Position numbers and translations under genes: made by a program | Notes under the pieces: generated by a model | Databases searched by the model: none | What the model was told of the DNA's origin: nothing | Seen by the model: the letters and a program-made list of their open reading frames with translations, nothing else | Shown: piece by piece, positions 52,959 to 62,852 of the stretch | Layout: every line of letters starts with the position of its first letter | How positions within the stretch are numbered: position 1 is the first letter of the stretch | Source: Bacillota bacterium | GTDB lineage: Bacteria > Bacillota_I > Bacilli_A > RFN20 > CAG-826 | Reading direction: 5' to 3' | Assembly (NCBI GenBank): GCA_023393065.1 | Contig: JAEWMX010000015.1 | Span: 1 to 64,000 of the forward strand | Length of the DNA: 64,000 bases

Positions 52959-55568
52959 ATGAAAACAATGACCGGCAATGAAATTCGCAAGACTTGGATA
53001 AGTTTTTTTGAAGCGCGCGGGCACAAGCTCGAAAAAGGCGCTTCGCTCATTCCTTACAAGGATCCGACACTCTTGTGGATCAACTCTGGTGTCGCGGGAC
53101 TTAAAAAGTATTTTGACGGGTCGGAGATGCCCCCTTCACGACGCATCGTCAACGTCCAAAAGTCAATTCGGACAAACGACATCGAAAATGTCGGATATAC
53201 TGCTCGCCATCACACTTTCTTTGAGATGCTCGGCAATTTTTCAATCGGCGATTACTTTCGTCAAGAAATGCTGCCATGGGCATTTGAAATCCTGACTTCC
53301 GAGAAGTATTTCGCCATGCCTAAAGACAAATTGTATTTTACGTATTTACCGACTGATTTGGAGACGCGGGACCTGTGGCTGAAGTGCGGGGTTAGCGCCG
53401 ATCACTTAATTCCTCTCGAAGACAATTTCTGGCAGATCGGCGAAGGTCCGTGCGGACCTAACACCGAAGTCTTCTTTGATCGCGGAGAAAAATACGATGT
53501 CAAGAAACAAGGTGTCAGCTTATTGGCTAATAACCTCGAAAACGATCGCTACATCGAAATTTGGGGCATCGTCTTTTCACAGTATAATGCCGTTGATGGC
53601 GTCAAGCGCGAAGACTATAAGGAGCTCCCTAGTAAAAATATTGATACAGGCGCGGGCCTTGAGCGCATCGCGTGCGTCCTGCAAGAGACGCCGACCAACT
53701 TTGAAACCGACTTATTCTATCCCCTGATTCAAGAGACCGCAAAAATTGCGAGTGAACCATATCAGGACAAGAATCTGACAGCTTACCGCGTCATCGCCGA
53801 TCACATTCGCACGGTCGTCTTTGCCCTCTCCGACGGCGAACCCTTCTCCAACGAAGGGCGAGGCTATGTCTTACGCCGCGTCTTGAGGCGGGCGATGCGC
53901 TTCGGCCGTAAGATCGGAATCGACAAACCTTTCTTATTTACTTTGGTGCCAACTGTCATCGAGATCATGAAAGATTTCTATCCCGACCTCGTCAAGCGCC
54001 AAGACTATGTCGAAAGGAGCATCAGAGCCGAAGAAGAGAAATTCTTAAAGACCCTCAAGGGTGGCGAAGCTATGCTTCGTGATATGCTGGTCAGCAAGTC
54101 GCTACTCAGTGGACAAGAAGCCTTTCGCCTCTATGATACTTTTGGCTTTCCGGTCGAATTGACTGTCGAAATCGCTCAGGAAAGCGGAGTTAAAGTCGAC
54201 CTCAAAGGTTTCGAATTTGAAATGAACAAACAAAAAGAGAGAGCCCGCCAAGCCCGCAGCGATGCCGGAAGCATGGGCCAGCAGCACCAAGACTTGCTTA
54301 AATTCGTCGCAAAAAGCGATTTTAGTTATGAAGAGGGCGATCTCGATGCTAAGGTTATCGGCCTTTTTGCAGATGGCGAGGCGGTTGAGGAGCTAAATGG
54401 CGAAGGCGAAGTCGTTTTCGACATCACAAATTTCTATGCCGAAAGCGGTGGTCAAATCGGCGATCAAGGCACTATTTATAATAATGATTGCGAAGCTCGC
54501 GTCCTCAACACGCGCAAAGCTCCAAATAAACAGCATCTGCACGAAATCAATATCAGTTACGGAACGATGCGCCTCGGTGATGAATTCAGATTGCAAATCG
54601 ATCATCAACGCCGTCACTTGACGATGCGCAATCACTCAGCGACCCACCTCTTGCACAGCGTCTTGGTCAATGTGCTTGGCAGTCATATAACCCAGCAGGG
54701 ATCATATGTTTCTGACGAGTATCTCCGATTTGATTTTTCTCATTATGCCAAAATTAGCGATGAACAGATTCTGACGATCGAAAAACAAGTTAATGAACTA
54801 ATTGCCGCTTCACTCAACGCGAGAGTTCGCGTCTTGCCGATCAAAGAAGCGGAAAAGACCGGCGCCAAAGCCTTTTTCAGTGAAAAATACGGCGATGAGG
54901 TACGCGTAGTCGCCTTTGGTGATATATCGCAGGAATTCTGCGGTGGAACTCATGTTCACAATAGCGAGGAGATTGGTCTCTTCGTCATCGAATCCGAAGA
55001 GTCAATCGCCGCTGGCGTGCGACGCATTCAAGCTCGTACTTCAATCGGAGCCTACCACCTTTTAAAGCGTCGCGAAAACATATTGCATAAGGCACAAGTC
55101 CTTGTTGGAGCCGGTTCGATTTACGAAGTCGACGACCGTCTCAAAGCGATTCTTAATCACGAACAAGATTTAAGGCGAGAAAATGAAAAACTAACAGAAA
55201 AAATCGTCAGCATCACCTCCGAATCCCTCCGTCACTCAGCGTCGGTTTTTGGAGGCTATCACATCATCTTCAAACACTTACCCGGATTAGCGCGCGACGT
55301 TCTCACCAAAGTCGGCGACAACCTCAAAGTCCATTACCAGGATTATGTCATCGTCTTAGCGGGAGGCGGTCAAGATAACATCGCTCTCGTCGCTTTTGTC
55401 GGCGGCCAAGCTTTGAAAGATGGCATCAAAGCCGGAGACATCATCAAAGAAGTGAGCAAACAAGTCGGCGGCTCGGGTGGTGGACGTCCGGAGATGGCGC
55501 AGGGACAAGGCAGGAATTTAAGCGCTTTGCATGGAGCTTTTGATTATATCAAAGAAAGTCTCAAATGA
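52959..55568 (+). CDS. alaS: Alanyl-tRNA synthetase
   Basis: 869 residues from ATG 52959; the longer frame from 52899 runs through the T-box terminator and is rejected. Class II core starts TGNEIRKTWISFFEARGH. Editing domain motifs RNHSATHLLHSVL and EFCGGTHV are intact, and the C-Ala domain ends the protein (GGSGGGRPEMAQGQG). It charges tRNA-Ala and edits Ser/Gly mistakes. The TGA stop overlaps the ruvX start. Confidence 0.96.
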   Translation: MKTMTGNEIRKTWISFFEARGHKLEKGASLIPYKDPTLLWINSGVAGLKKYFDGSEMPPSRRIVNVQKSIRTNDIENVGYTARHHTFFEMLGNFSIGDYFRQEMLPWAFEILTSEKYFAMPKDKLYFTYLPTDLETRDLWLKCGVSADHLIPLEDNFWQIGEGPCGPNTEVFFDRGEKYDVKKQGVSLLANNLENDRYIEIWGIVFSQYNAVDGVKREDYKELPSKNIDTGAGLERIACVLQETPTNFETDLFYPLIQETAKIASEPYQDKNLTAYRVIADHIRTVVFALSDGEPFSNEGRGYVLRRVLRRAMRFGRKIGIDKPFLFTLVPTVIEIMKDFYPDLVKRQDYVERSIRAEEEKFLKTLKGGEAMLRDMLVSKSLLSGQEAFRLYDTFGFPVELTVEIAQESGVKVDLKGFEFEMNKQKERARQARSDAGSMGQQHQDLLKFVAKSDFSYEEGDLDAKVIGLFADGEAVEELNGEGEVVFDITNFYAESGGQIGDQGTIYNNDCEARVLNTRKAPNKQHLHEINISYGTMRLGDEFRLQIDHQRRHLTMRNHSATHLLHSVLVNVLGSHITQQGSYVSDEYLRFDFSHYAKISDEQILTIEKQVNELIAASLNARVRVLPIKEAEKTGAKAFFSEKYGDEVRVVAFGDISQEFCGGTHVHNSEEIGLFVIESEESIAAGVRRIQARTSIGAYHLLKRRENILHKAQVLVGAGSIYEVDDRLKAILNHEQDLRRENEKLTEKIVSITSESLRHSASVFGGYHIIFKHLPGLARDVLTKVGDNLKVHYQDYVIVLAGGGQDNIALVAFVGGQALKDGIKAGDIIKEVSKQVGGSGGGRPEMAQGQGRNLSALHGAFDYIKESLK

Positions 55569-56017
55569 AGAAGATTATCGCTTTAGATCTCGGCACTAAA
55601 ACCCTTGGCATCGCGATTACCGACGGTCTTTTAATCGCCGCGCACGGCTATGAAAATTTCGCTTTTGAAGAAGGCAATTATAAAAAAGCCCGACAGCACA
55701 TCTTAGATATATTAGATAAAGAAGGTGTCGAAGAGCTTGCGATCGGCCTTCCTCTTCACATGTCGGGAGCGACCTCGGCGCGCTCCGAATCGGCGCTGCG
55801 CTTTCGCGACGACCTGCTGAGCGAGCGCCCTGCTCTCAAGATTGCGATGGTCGATGAGCGAATGACGAGCATCATCGCCAACAAGCGCCTGTTAGAAGCC
55901 GATTTATCAAGAAGCAAACGCAAGGCGGTCATCGACAAGATGTCGGCCGTCGTCATACTCGAATCATATTTGCAAATGAGGGACCAACCATGGATGAACA
56001 AGACAAAAAACTCGTAA
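55565..56017 (+). CDS. ruvX: RuvX/YqgF pre-16S rRNA nuclease family protein
   Basis: 150 residues with IALDLGTKTLGIAITDG and AIGLPLHMSGATSARSE, and the acidic VDERMTS. These mark the YqgF RNase-H-fold family, linked to 16S rRNA 5'-end processing and proposed as a Holliday-junction resolvase. The last 10 codons overlap the DUF1292 gene by 28 bases, unusually long for this operon. Confidence 0.9.
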   Translation: MKKIIALDLGTKTLGIAITDGLLIAAHGYENFAFEEGNYKKARQHILDILDKEGVEELAIGLPLHMSGATSARSESALRFRDDLLSERPALKIAMVDERMTSIIANKRLLEADLSRSKRKAVIDKMSAVVILESYLQMRDQPWMNKTKNS

Positions 56018-56247
56018 TTGAAGACGAAGACGGCAAGCGCTATGAGCGCGAGATTCTCTTCACCTACCAAAATCCGGAAAACCACAAAAAATACGTCTTC
56101 TTTTTCGATCCCAAAGCTAAAGATGACGAAGTCCAGGTTTTGCGCTATGCCGACGATGGCACGCTCGAAGAAGTCGATAGCGACGAAGAATATCAAGAAT
56201 TAGAGGAAGTCTTTAATTCTTATCAAGCCGACGAAGAAGAAAAATAG
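55990..56247 (+). CDS. DUF1292 (YrzB-like) acidic protein
   Basis: 85 residues, strongly acidic, with the DUF1292 pattern VIEDEDGKRYEREILFTYQ, KKYVFFF and an acidic ending EEVFNSYQADEEEK. Always found after ruvX in Bacillota; function unknown. ATG 55990 lies inside the ruvX 3' end. Confidence 0.85.
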   Translation: MDEQDKKLVIEDEDGKRYEREILFTYQNPENHKKYVFFFDPKAKDDEVQVLRYADDGTLEEVDSDEEYQELEEVFNSYQADEEEK

Positions 56248-56357
56248 TTGCATTATTTTGATGATTCTATTTATATAGAAAAGCAGCGTAATTTTTATTG
56301 TAGCAATCTACTGATGATGTTGTTATAATCTAATTCGCTGAAAAAGAGGAAACAATT

Positions 56358-56834
56358 ATGGTAGACAACAAACTCATTTTGACCAAAGATGGCGTCAAGA
56401 AGCTCAAAGAAGAACTCCGCCACCTCATCGACGTTGAACGCCCTGAAGTCATCGAACAGCTGACTTTTGCCCGCTCGCAAGGTGATTTAAGTGAAAACGC
56501 CGACTACGATGCGGCTCGCAGCCGTCAGTCCGAAGTCGAAGGACGCATCAAACAAATCGAAGATATTTTAGCGACCGCTAAGATTATCGAAGATAAGCCG
56601 AAAAACACAAAATGCGTGACGATTGGCTCCAAAGTTCATATTCGCGACTTAGGTCTAAATGTCGAAAAAGCCTATACGATCGTCGGCACCGTCGAAGCTG
56701 ATCCCTTCGCTAATCGCATCTCCAATGATTCGCTTTTGGGAAGCGCCCTCGTCGGCAAGCAAGTCGGCGACATGGTCACCGTCAAGACGGCTCGCCCTTA
56801 CGAAGTTGAAATTCTTCGCATTGAAAACGCCTAA
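56358..56834 (+). CDS. greA: Transcription elongation factor GreA
   Basis: 158 residues. The N-terminal coiled-coil carries LTKDGVKKLKEELRHLID and DLSENADYDAARSRQSEVEGRI with the acidic tip (Asp/Glu). A FKBP-like C-terminal domain follows. GreA rescues backtracked RNA polymerase by stimulating cleavage. It has its own TATAAT (56324-56329), an AGAGGAAA site and a terminator. Confidence 0.96.
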   Translation: MVDNKLILTKDGVKKLKEELRHLIDVERPEVIEQLTFARSQGDLSENADYDAARSRQSEVEGRIKQIEDILATAKIIEDKPKNTKCVTIGSKVHIRDLGLNVEKAYTIVGTVEADPFANRISNDSLLGSALVGKQVGDMVTVKTARPYEVEILRIENA

Positions 56835-56858
56835 TAAGAACACTTACAAGCAATGAAG

Positions 56859-56882
56859 CGGAAGGAAACTTCCGTTTTTTTG
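56859..56882 (+). terminator. Rho-independent terminator after greA
   Basis: Stem CGGAAG (56859-56864) / CTTCCG (56869-56874), GAAA loop, then eight T's. Confidence 0.85.
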
Positions 56883-56935
56883 TTTGTTTGCATATCTAAT
56901 GACTTCCGCCCTTATAAATCGGTAGGAGGATTTTT

Positions 56936-57463
56936 ATGATCAAAATCATTATTGGCGTCATCGTCGCCGCGATCATCTTAATTGTCATCTTACAAAGCAT
57001 CGACCCCGATGTCGGTGCCAACATCACCAATACGGCCGAAGTCTATGAGATGCTAACCGTTTCCGTTTCGGGAGAAATCGTTAAACCCGGCACCTACATC
57101 CTCGAGCTCGATACGACGCTTGCCGATCTCGTCGAAGCGGCTTCGGGCGTGACGAGCAACGCTGATGAATTGGCTTTCGATTTAAGTTACTTGCTCGAGA
57201 ATAACCAATCTTTTTACATCGCTCCGAAATACGATATGAGCGATGTGTGCGCGATCGAGCCAATTAACAAAGTTAATATTAACGCAGACAGCAAAGAAAC
57301 GCTGATGACTGTCAACGGTTTTGGCTCAGCCATTTCCGACGCCGTCATCGCCTACCGCGCCGATCGCGAATTCAAGCGCATCGAAGATATCAAAAATGTC
57401 TCGGGCATCGGTAACGCCACCTTCGAAAAAATCAAAAACTACATAACGATTCGCTCGTCATGA
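56936..57463 (+). CDS. comEA: ComEA-like DNA-binding competence protein
   Basis: 175 residues: a membrane segment at about 2-23, an SLBB domain (VSGEIVKPGTYILELDTTLADLVEAASG) and C-terminal helix-hairpin-helix motifs (NINADSKETLMTVNGFGSAIS and IKNVSGIGNATFEKIKNY). ComEA binds double-stranded DNA outside the cell and hands it to the ComEC channel. It overlaps comEC by 4 bases (ATGA). Confidence 0.88.
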   Translation: MIKIIIGVIVAAIILIVILQSIDPDVGANITNTAEVYEMLTVSVSGEIVKPGTYILELDTTLADLVEAASGVTSNADELAFDLSYLLENNQSFYIAPKYDMSDVCAIEPINKVNINADSKETLMTVNGFGSAISDAVIAYRADREFKRIEDIKNVSGIGNATFEKIKNYITIRSS

Positions 57464-59478
57464 TCGCGTTTCTTCTTATGGCGAGTCTTGTGCTCGGACT
57501 ATGGCTGGTAAAACTACCTTGGCTAGCGTCCTCGCTCCTCGTGTTGCTCGCTGGTGCGTTTGCTATTCATCGCTTTAGAAAGCGAGGTCTGATCGTCCTC
57601 ATAACCTGCCTCGCCATCGGTTGGGCAATTACGAATCTCGATTCCATATCTCCTAAAGAGACCGAAACATATCGCGGATTTGTCGTTTCGAGCAAAGAGA
57701 ATTATTTTATCTTGCAAAGCGGCATTCACAAGTTTTATGTCCAAGAAAGAGAAAACGACCGCGAATTGGGTGATGTTCTTGAAATCGCCGGTGATTTACA
57801 GGAGATATCATTTGCGACATACGAAAGCCAATTTGACTTCAATTCATATCTTAAAGACAAAGGCGTTTTCTACGAATTAAAGTCGCATAATATCACAGTT
57901 GTCTTCGCTAATCCGCTCCGTATAAACAAGCGGAAAGACGAATTCTTAAAGCCCTTTGACGAGACGAGTCGCAACGCCATTGACGCCCTCCTTTTTTCTC
58001 GGCGAAATTACGATGCCGAAATCGTCAAAAGCGCCTCGTCGATGAACATCGTATTTCTCTTTTCGATGTGCGGTGTCTACCTGCGCTTATTGATGGTGGC
58101 TCTCGAGTATTTCTTAAGGCTTAAATTATCAGATAAAGTCGCGCGCATCGCAACTTTTGTTTTTGCCATGCCCTTCTATCTCTTGAGTTTTGAAAAGTTG
58201 GCTATTCACCGCCTTATATTTTGTTATGGCGGTCGCCTAGTCAACGATTTTTTTCTTAGTAAGAAAATATCGTATTTATCGCTCATTTCGATTGTTGGAA
58301 TCATTTTTATTGCAATTGATTTTCACAACGCCTATCAGATGGCTTATCTTCTCGGTTTTGGCCTCTCGATTCTCATTATTTTTCTTCGAACCGCACTCCG
58401 CGTATTTCATCGTAAAACAAGAAGCTTGATGATGGGAATTTTTATCTTCGCATTTCTCATCCCCATCCACTTAGGACTGAGTTATGAATTGCATCTTTTC
58501 CAAATCGTCATTCAATATGTCACCATGCCGCTTAACACCGTTTTCTTTTTTGTGTCGGCCTTTTCTTTTTTCACGTGGCCGATGGTCAATGTCTTATCGT
58601 TTATGGCCAATATTTTAACATCAACATACGCGCTTCTAAGCAAAATCGATATCGTCCTCATCGTCGGCGAACCAAACCTCATCTTCTATTTTCTTTACTA
58701 CGGATTGTATTTTTATCTTCCTTACCTTCTTGAAAGCTCTCGCAAAAGGGATGCGAAAAATGTGGCGGTCATCCTCGCTTCGGGCCTCGTCTTTTCCGCG
58801 ATACCGGTTCAAAATTATGTCCAGCAAGCTATCCATTTCATCAATGTCGGACAAGGCGATGCCATTTTGATACAGTCACACGGCCACAATGCTTTAATTG
58901 ATACGGGCGGTAGTTTGCTTTTCGACATGGCTGAAGAAACGCTAATTCCTTTCTTTAAAATGAAAGAAATATATAAGCTTGACTATTTAATCACGACTCA
59001 CGATGACTTTGATCACAGCGGCGCGGCCACCTCGCTCATCGCTAATTTTCGCGTTGAGCAGACAATCGATAAGGCAACTTCTTTTCCGCTTTCGCTCGGC
59101 GATCTCGTCATCGAAAATCTCAACAGCATTTATGGGAGTGATGCAAACGACAATTCCTTAGTTCTTACCTTCTTGCTTTTAAATAAAAGATGGCTCTTGA
59201 TGGGAGATGCTTCAAAAGCGGTGGAAGAAAGGCTAATCGAGAAATTTCCAAATCTCGACACCGATTACTTAAAGATCGGTCATCACGGCTCTAATTCATC
59301 GACAGGCGAAAAGTTTATCAGAAAGGTTTCCCCAAGCGAGGCCATCATCTCGGTCGGGCGACATAATTACTACGGTCACCCGCATCAAGAAGTTATCGCT
59401 TTGCTCAACCGTTACGGGGTGAGGATAAGACGCACGGACCTCGAAGGCACGATTTCATACTCATCGGCTCTGTTTTGA
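57460..59478 (+). CDS. comEC: ComEC/Rec2 DNA uptake channel
   Basis: 672 residues, slightly shorter than usual. N-terminal membrane segments and a DUF4131-like OB part (about 1-150), a Competence membrane domain (about 160-430), and a C-terminal metallo-beta-lactamase-like domain with TTHDDFDHSGA and GHHGSNSSTG. These support intact metal sites and possible nuclease action on the non-entering strand. Together with ComEA it suggests DNA uptake, but no pilus genes are in the window. Confidence 0.9.
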   Translation: MIAFLLMASLVLGLWLVKLPWLASSLLVLLAGAFAIHRFRKRGLIVLITCLAIGWAITNLDSISPKETETYRGFVVSSKENYFILQSGIHKFYVQERENDRELGDVLEIAGDLQEISFATYESQFDFNSYLKDKGVFYELKSHNITVVFANPLRINKRKDEFLKPFDETSRNAIDALLFSRRNYDAEIVKSASSMNIVFLFSMCGVYLRLLMVALEYFLRLKLSDKVARIATFVFAMPFYLLSFEKLAIHRLIFCYGGRLVNDFFLSKKISYLSLISIVGIIFIAIDFHNAYQMAYLLGFGLSILIIFLRTALRVFHRKTRSLMMGIFIFAFLIPIHLGLSYELHLFQIVIQYVTMPLNTVFFFVSAFSFFTWPMVNVLSFMANILTSTYALLSKIDIVLIVGEPNLIFYFLYYGLYFYLPYLLESSRKRDAKNVAVILASGLVFSAIPVQNYVQQAIHFINVGQGDAILIQSHGHNALIDTGGSLLFDMAEETLIPFFKMKEIYKLDYLITTHDDFDHSGAATSLIANFRVEQTIDKATSFPLSLGDLVIENLNSIYGSDANDNSLVLTFLLLNKRWLLMGDASKAVEERLIEKFPNLDTDYLKIGHHGSNSSTGEKFIRKVSPSEAIISVGRHNYYGHPHQEVIALLNRYGVRIRRTDLEGTISYSSALF

Positions 59479-59495
59479 TATATAATCAAATTACG

Positions 59496-60458
59496 ATGAT
59501 TTTTCTTATCGCCGGCTCGCAGACGCCAATTCTAAAAAAACAGTTAAGCCGCCTGCTCGATGAGCGCCTTTTAACTGTTGATGACTTCAACTGTTCGCGC
59601 CTTGATGGACGCGATGTTTTAGCTCAAGATATCGCCTATGAAGCGAGCGCGCTGCCAATCGGGGCGACTCGCAAAGCCGTCGTCATCGAAAATCCCTATT
59701 TTCTCTTGAAAGAAAAAGGCAAGAACAAGATCGACAAAGATCAAAAGTATCAACCCCTTATTGAGATAATTAAAGAGCCAAGCGAAGACATCGACCTCGT
59801 CTTCGTCTTAGACAGCGCTGATTTCGATGAGAAAAGCGAAGTCCTCAAAGCCATTCGCCAGCACGGCGAGATGACGATTATCCCCGAGCTAGACGCCAGC
59901 AAGTGGTTTGAATATGGAAAATCGTATTTTCGCGCTCAGAAATCTAGCATCGATAATGATGCTCTGCGCGAACTCATCGAACGTGTCAACGGCGACTTAA
60001 ACACATTTATTAATGAATCCAACAAGCTGATGCTATATAAGAATCACATCAATCTCATCGATGTGACGCTGATGGTCGCTAAACCCCTTGAAAATAATAT
60101 TTTCGCCATGACAAAGGCTTTATTTCGCGGCGACAAAGCGGCGGCCTTAGACATCTTTTCTGATCTTCGCACGAACAATGTCGAACCGATCACCCTCGTG
60201 TCGATGCTCGCCAATCAATTTCGCTTGATGAGCCAAATTCGCTATCTCGAATCCCAAGGTCATTCTTTAGCGAGTATCGCCAAGGAGCTCCAAATGCCGG
60301 ATTTTCGCATTCGCATGTCCCTTCAGGATTCTAAAAAACTATCTCGCTACGCTATTACCCGCAGCCTTGATACTTTGTATCAATTGGATTTCAATATAAA
60401 AAGCGGTCTCGTCGACCGCTTTTATGCTTTTGAACTTTTTATCCTTAATTTTGCTTAA
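59496..60458 (+). CDS. holA: DNA polymerase III delta subunit
   Basis: 320 residues from ATG 59496; an upstream TTG (59475) lies inside the comEC stop. HolA opens the sliding clamp in the clamp-loader complex. Family pattern includes LKKQLSRLLDE, VVIENPYFLL, and the C-terminal helical part LLANQFRLMSQIRYLESQGHSLASIAKELQ (given in parts). A TATAAT at 59481-59486 is 10 bases before the ATG with no ribosome binding site. It overlaps the convergent rpsT stop by 4 bases. Confidence 0.88.
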   Translation: MIFLIAGSQTPILKKQLSRLLDERLLTVDDFNCSRLDGRDVLAQDIAYEASALPIGATRKAVVIENPYFLLKEKGKNKIDKDQKYQPLIEIIKEPSEDIDLVFVLDSADFDEKSEVLKAIRQHGEMTIIPELDASKWFEYGKSYFRAQKSSIDNDALRELIERVNGDLNTFINESNKLMLYKNHINLIDVTLMVAKPLENNIFAMTKALFRGDKAAALDIFSDLRTNNVEPITLVSMLANQFRLMSQIRYLESQGHSLASIAKELQMPDFRIRMSLQDSKKLSRYAITRSLDTLYQLDFNIKSGLVDRFYAFELFILNFA

Positions 60459-60721
60459 GCTTTTAACGCATTAAACGCTGACTGAACATGACTCTTTTGA
60501 CGAGCGCCGGCATTTTTGTGAATGACCTTTTTGCTGACGGCTTGATCAATTAAAGAGATGCTCTTGGCGAGTTCTTCACTAGCTTTTGTGACATCTTTGG
60601 CGTCGACCGCGGCTTTGAACTTCTTGACTTGAGTTCTGACTTTGCTGCGAAAAGCTTGATTGCGAATACGCGCCTTTTCGTTCGTGCCGATGCGCTTGAT
60701 TTGTGATTTAATTTGTGCCAT
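60455..60721 (-). CDS. rpsT: 30S ribosomal protein S20
   Basis: 88 residues, basic, with AQIKSQIKRIGTNEKARIRN at the start and the helical AVSKKVIHKNAGARQKSHV near the end, as in S20 proteins. It binds the 16S rRNA 5' domain. Its ribosome binding site is AAGAGGAA. Usual partner of holA in Bacillota, here on the opposite strand. Confidence 0.95.
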   Translation of the reverse strand: MAQIKSQIKRIGTNEKARIRNQAFRSKVRTQVKKFKAAVDAKDVTKASEELAKSISLIDQAVSKKVIHKNAGARQKSHVQSAFNALKA

Positions 60722-60784
60722 TTTATTTCCTCTTAACCTTTAAAACTATATCAAATAGATTTTGCGAAGACAATATAAATATTG

Positions 60785-62791
60785 TTATTTGCTCTTTTTG
60801 CCGCGGTATGTCAAGACCATCTCCGCGAAGTCGTTGACGCAGACGAGCAAGCCATATTTCTCCTCAGCGATTTTGATGCCAAAGCAATCTTCGATTTCAC
60901 CGACGAGTTGAACATAACTCATCGAGTCTCCGCCTAACTCATTGACCCAATGCTCGCTGTCTCCGACTTTGAATGTCGGAAGGAGGAGGACCTTAGAGAA
61001 AATTTCGCGGACCGATTTGACGATTGGTTCGACGACGCTCGATTCAAAACCCTCGAAGGATTTGACGGTTTTCTTCTCATTCATGTCGAAGAAGAATTCC
61101 GGTTTTTGTTTTAACAAGTCTTTGACTTGAAAACGGCGAACTTTTAGATTGTTCGAGATCGGTAGTTTATCCTTGATGACGAAGACGTCTTGGACGCGCT
61201 TTTCGTTTGATAAGCCGACATTAATCTCTTGCACTTTGTCTTTTAACAGTCCGAATTCTTCTGTCGAGATTTCGTTATCGACTTCGAGAATCAAGGTGAT
61301 CGTCTCGTCTGACGATTTGCCTTTGCGAATGCCGACGACACACGTGTTGCTGACATGGGGAATCGATTTGAAGTACGATTCGATTTCATCGGGGTAGACA
61401 TTTTCGCCGTTGGCATTGATGATGATGTCTTTGATGCGGCCCTTGACATAATAATTGCCGCTTCCATCGCGAAACACGATGTCGCCGCTTCTTAGAAAGC
61501 CATCTTCGAGATCGGGAGTCTTTTCGACGCCGCCGACTATTTCGCGGACGTGCGTTATATTAGATTTGATGAGCAACTCACCGAGATTGGCGCCCGTCGT
61601 CTTCTCATCGGTCGGATCAATCTTGTAGGTGACGCCTTCGAGAGGGCGGCCGATCGAACCTTTGAGGCGATTTTCGACTTTTGGCGACAATTCGACGCTC
61701 GTGACGCCGACTTCGGTCATGCCATAGCCGTTATATAAGGGATAGCCGATGCCGTTGATGATATTCATCGTCTTTTCGGAGATGTATCCTCCGCCGGAGA
61801 TGCAGTATTTGACTTTCGAGCCAAAGACATTCTTCTGGACGGCCGCCAAAGCGATCGGCGTCGCGGCAAGACCAGCTTCAAAAGCAGATATTTTGTGTGT
61901 GTTGTAGGCGATCATGCGATCGAGTAAAGCGGCTTTTTTCGGTCCTTCAAGGGCGACTTTGCGCACGATGTTTTGGGCGAGTGAATCCCAAAAGAGGGGC
62001 ACACAGTAGATGTGGGTGGCGCTTAACCGCTGAGCCGTCGACAAGACTTCAGCTGGCGACAAACTCTTGATAAAAACAATGTTTTTGCCGAAGAATGTGT
62101 ACCATAAAAAGACGGCGACAAAGCCGAAGATGTGGTGGAATGGGACAAGCGCCATAATATTGATAGGACCCGGATGCATGATCTCTTTCGTCGTTTCCGG
62201 CATGCCGTAAGCGGCATATATTTGATGGCAGAGGTTATTGCCGTTAAAGACCATCATCTTCGCTTCGCCGGTCGTTCCGCTCGAGCAGAAGATGACTTCG
62301 TTGGCCCACGTTTCGGCAAACTTATAGTTTGCTTCTTTCTCTTCGATTTCGCTCGTTGTATAGCGAGGGACGCTATATTCGTTAATCTCATCGCAGACGA
62401 TCGCTTTCGCGTTCGCTTGCTTCAAAAGGAGATCGGTATTGGCCTTGGGCAGGCGGGCATCGATTAGCAAAACGCGGTATCCGCAACTTAAAAGGGCCCA
62501 GAACATGTGAATCCACATCGGTGAGTTTTTCATCTTGAGAGCGACGATTTCTTTTTTGGTGATGCCGGCGAGGACGATATCGAGCTTCGAGGCTAATTTA
62601 AAGGTGATAGTGCGATATGTCTCATAGTTGTAACGGACGATGCGATTTTTGTCATCGATGTACGAGATAGCCGTGTCGTTCCGGTGTTTGTCGATCGCCA
62701 TTAAAAAAATATCTTGCATCGTTCTCGCGGTCTTTAACAAATCGGCTACCGAGGCAAAATATCGTTTTATTTTATTGTAATCAGAATACAT
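60785..62791 (-). CDS. AMP-dependent acyl-CoA/acyl-ACP synthetase fused to an acyl carrier domain
   Basis: 668 residues. The adenylate-forming domain carries SSGTTGEAKMMVF (ATP-binding), YGMTEVG, LRSGDI and KGRIKDIIINANGENVYP. The last 90 residues form an acyl-carrier (PP-binding) domain with GGDSMS, where Ser623 would carry phosphopantetheine. It likely activates a fatty or other carboxylic acid and loads it on its own carrier. No NRPS/PKS modules are adjacent. Its 62791 ATG is behind AAAGGAGC. acpS at 41874 could supply the carrier's arm. Confidence 0.8.
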   Translation of the reverse strand: MYSDYNKIKRYFASVADLLKTARTMQDIFLMAIDKHRNDTAISYIDDKNRIVRYNYETYRTITFKLASKLDIVLAGITKKEIVALKMKNSPMWIHMFWALLSCGYRVLLIDARLPKANTDLLLKQANAKAIVCDEINEYSVPRYTTSEIEEKEANYKFAETWANEVIFCSSGTTGEAKMMVFNGNNLCHQIYAAYGMPETTKEIMHPGPINIMALVPFHHIFGFVAVFLWYTFFGKNIVFIKSLSPAEVLSTAQRLSATHIYCVPLFWDSLAQNIVRKVALEGPKKAALLDRMIAYNTHKISAFEAGLAATPIALAAVQKNVFGSKVKYCISGGGYISEKTMNIINGIGYPLYNGYGMTEVGVTSVELSPKVENRLKGSIGRPLEGVTYKIDPTDEKTTGANLGELLIKSNITHVREIVGGVEKTPDLEDGFLRSGDIVFRDGSGNYYVKGRIKDIIINANGENVYPDEIESYFKSIPHVSNTCVVGIRKGKSSDETITLILEVDNEISTEEFGLLKDKVQEINVGLSNEKRVQDVFVIKDKLPISNNLKVRRFQVKDLLKQKPEFFFDMNEKKTVKSFEGFESSVVEPIVKSVREIFSKVLLLPTFKVGDSEHWVNELGGDSMSYVQLVGEIEDCFGIKIAEEKYGLLVCVNDFAEMVLTYRGKKSK

Positions 62792-62852
62792 TGTTTATGC
62801 TCCTTTCGCATACAACACAATCTATTCTAAAAGAATTGTAAATTAAAGTATA

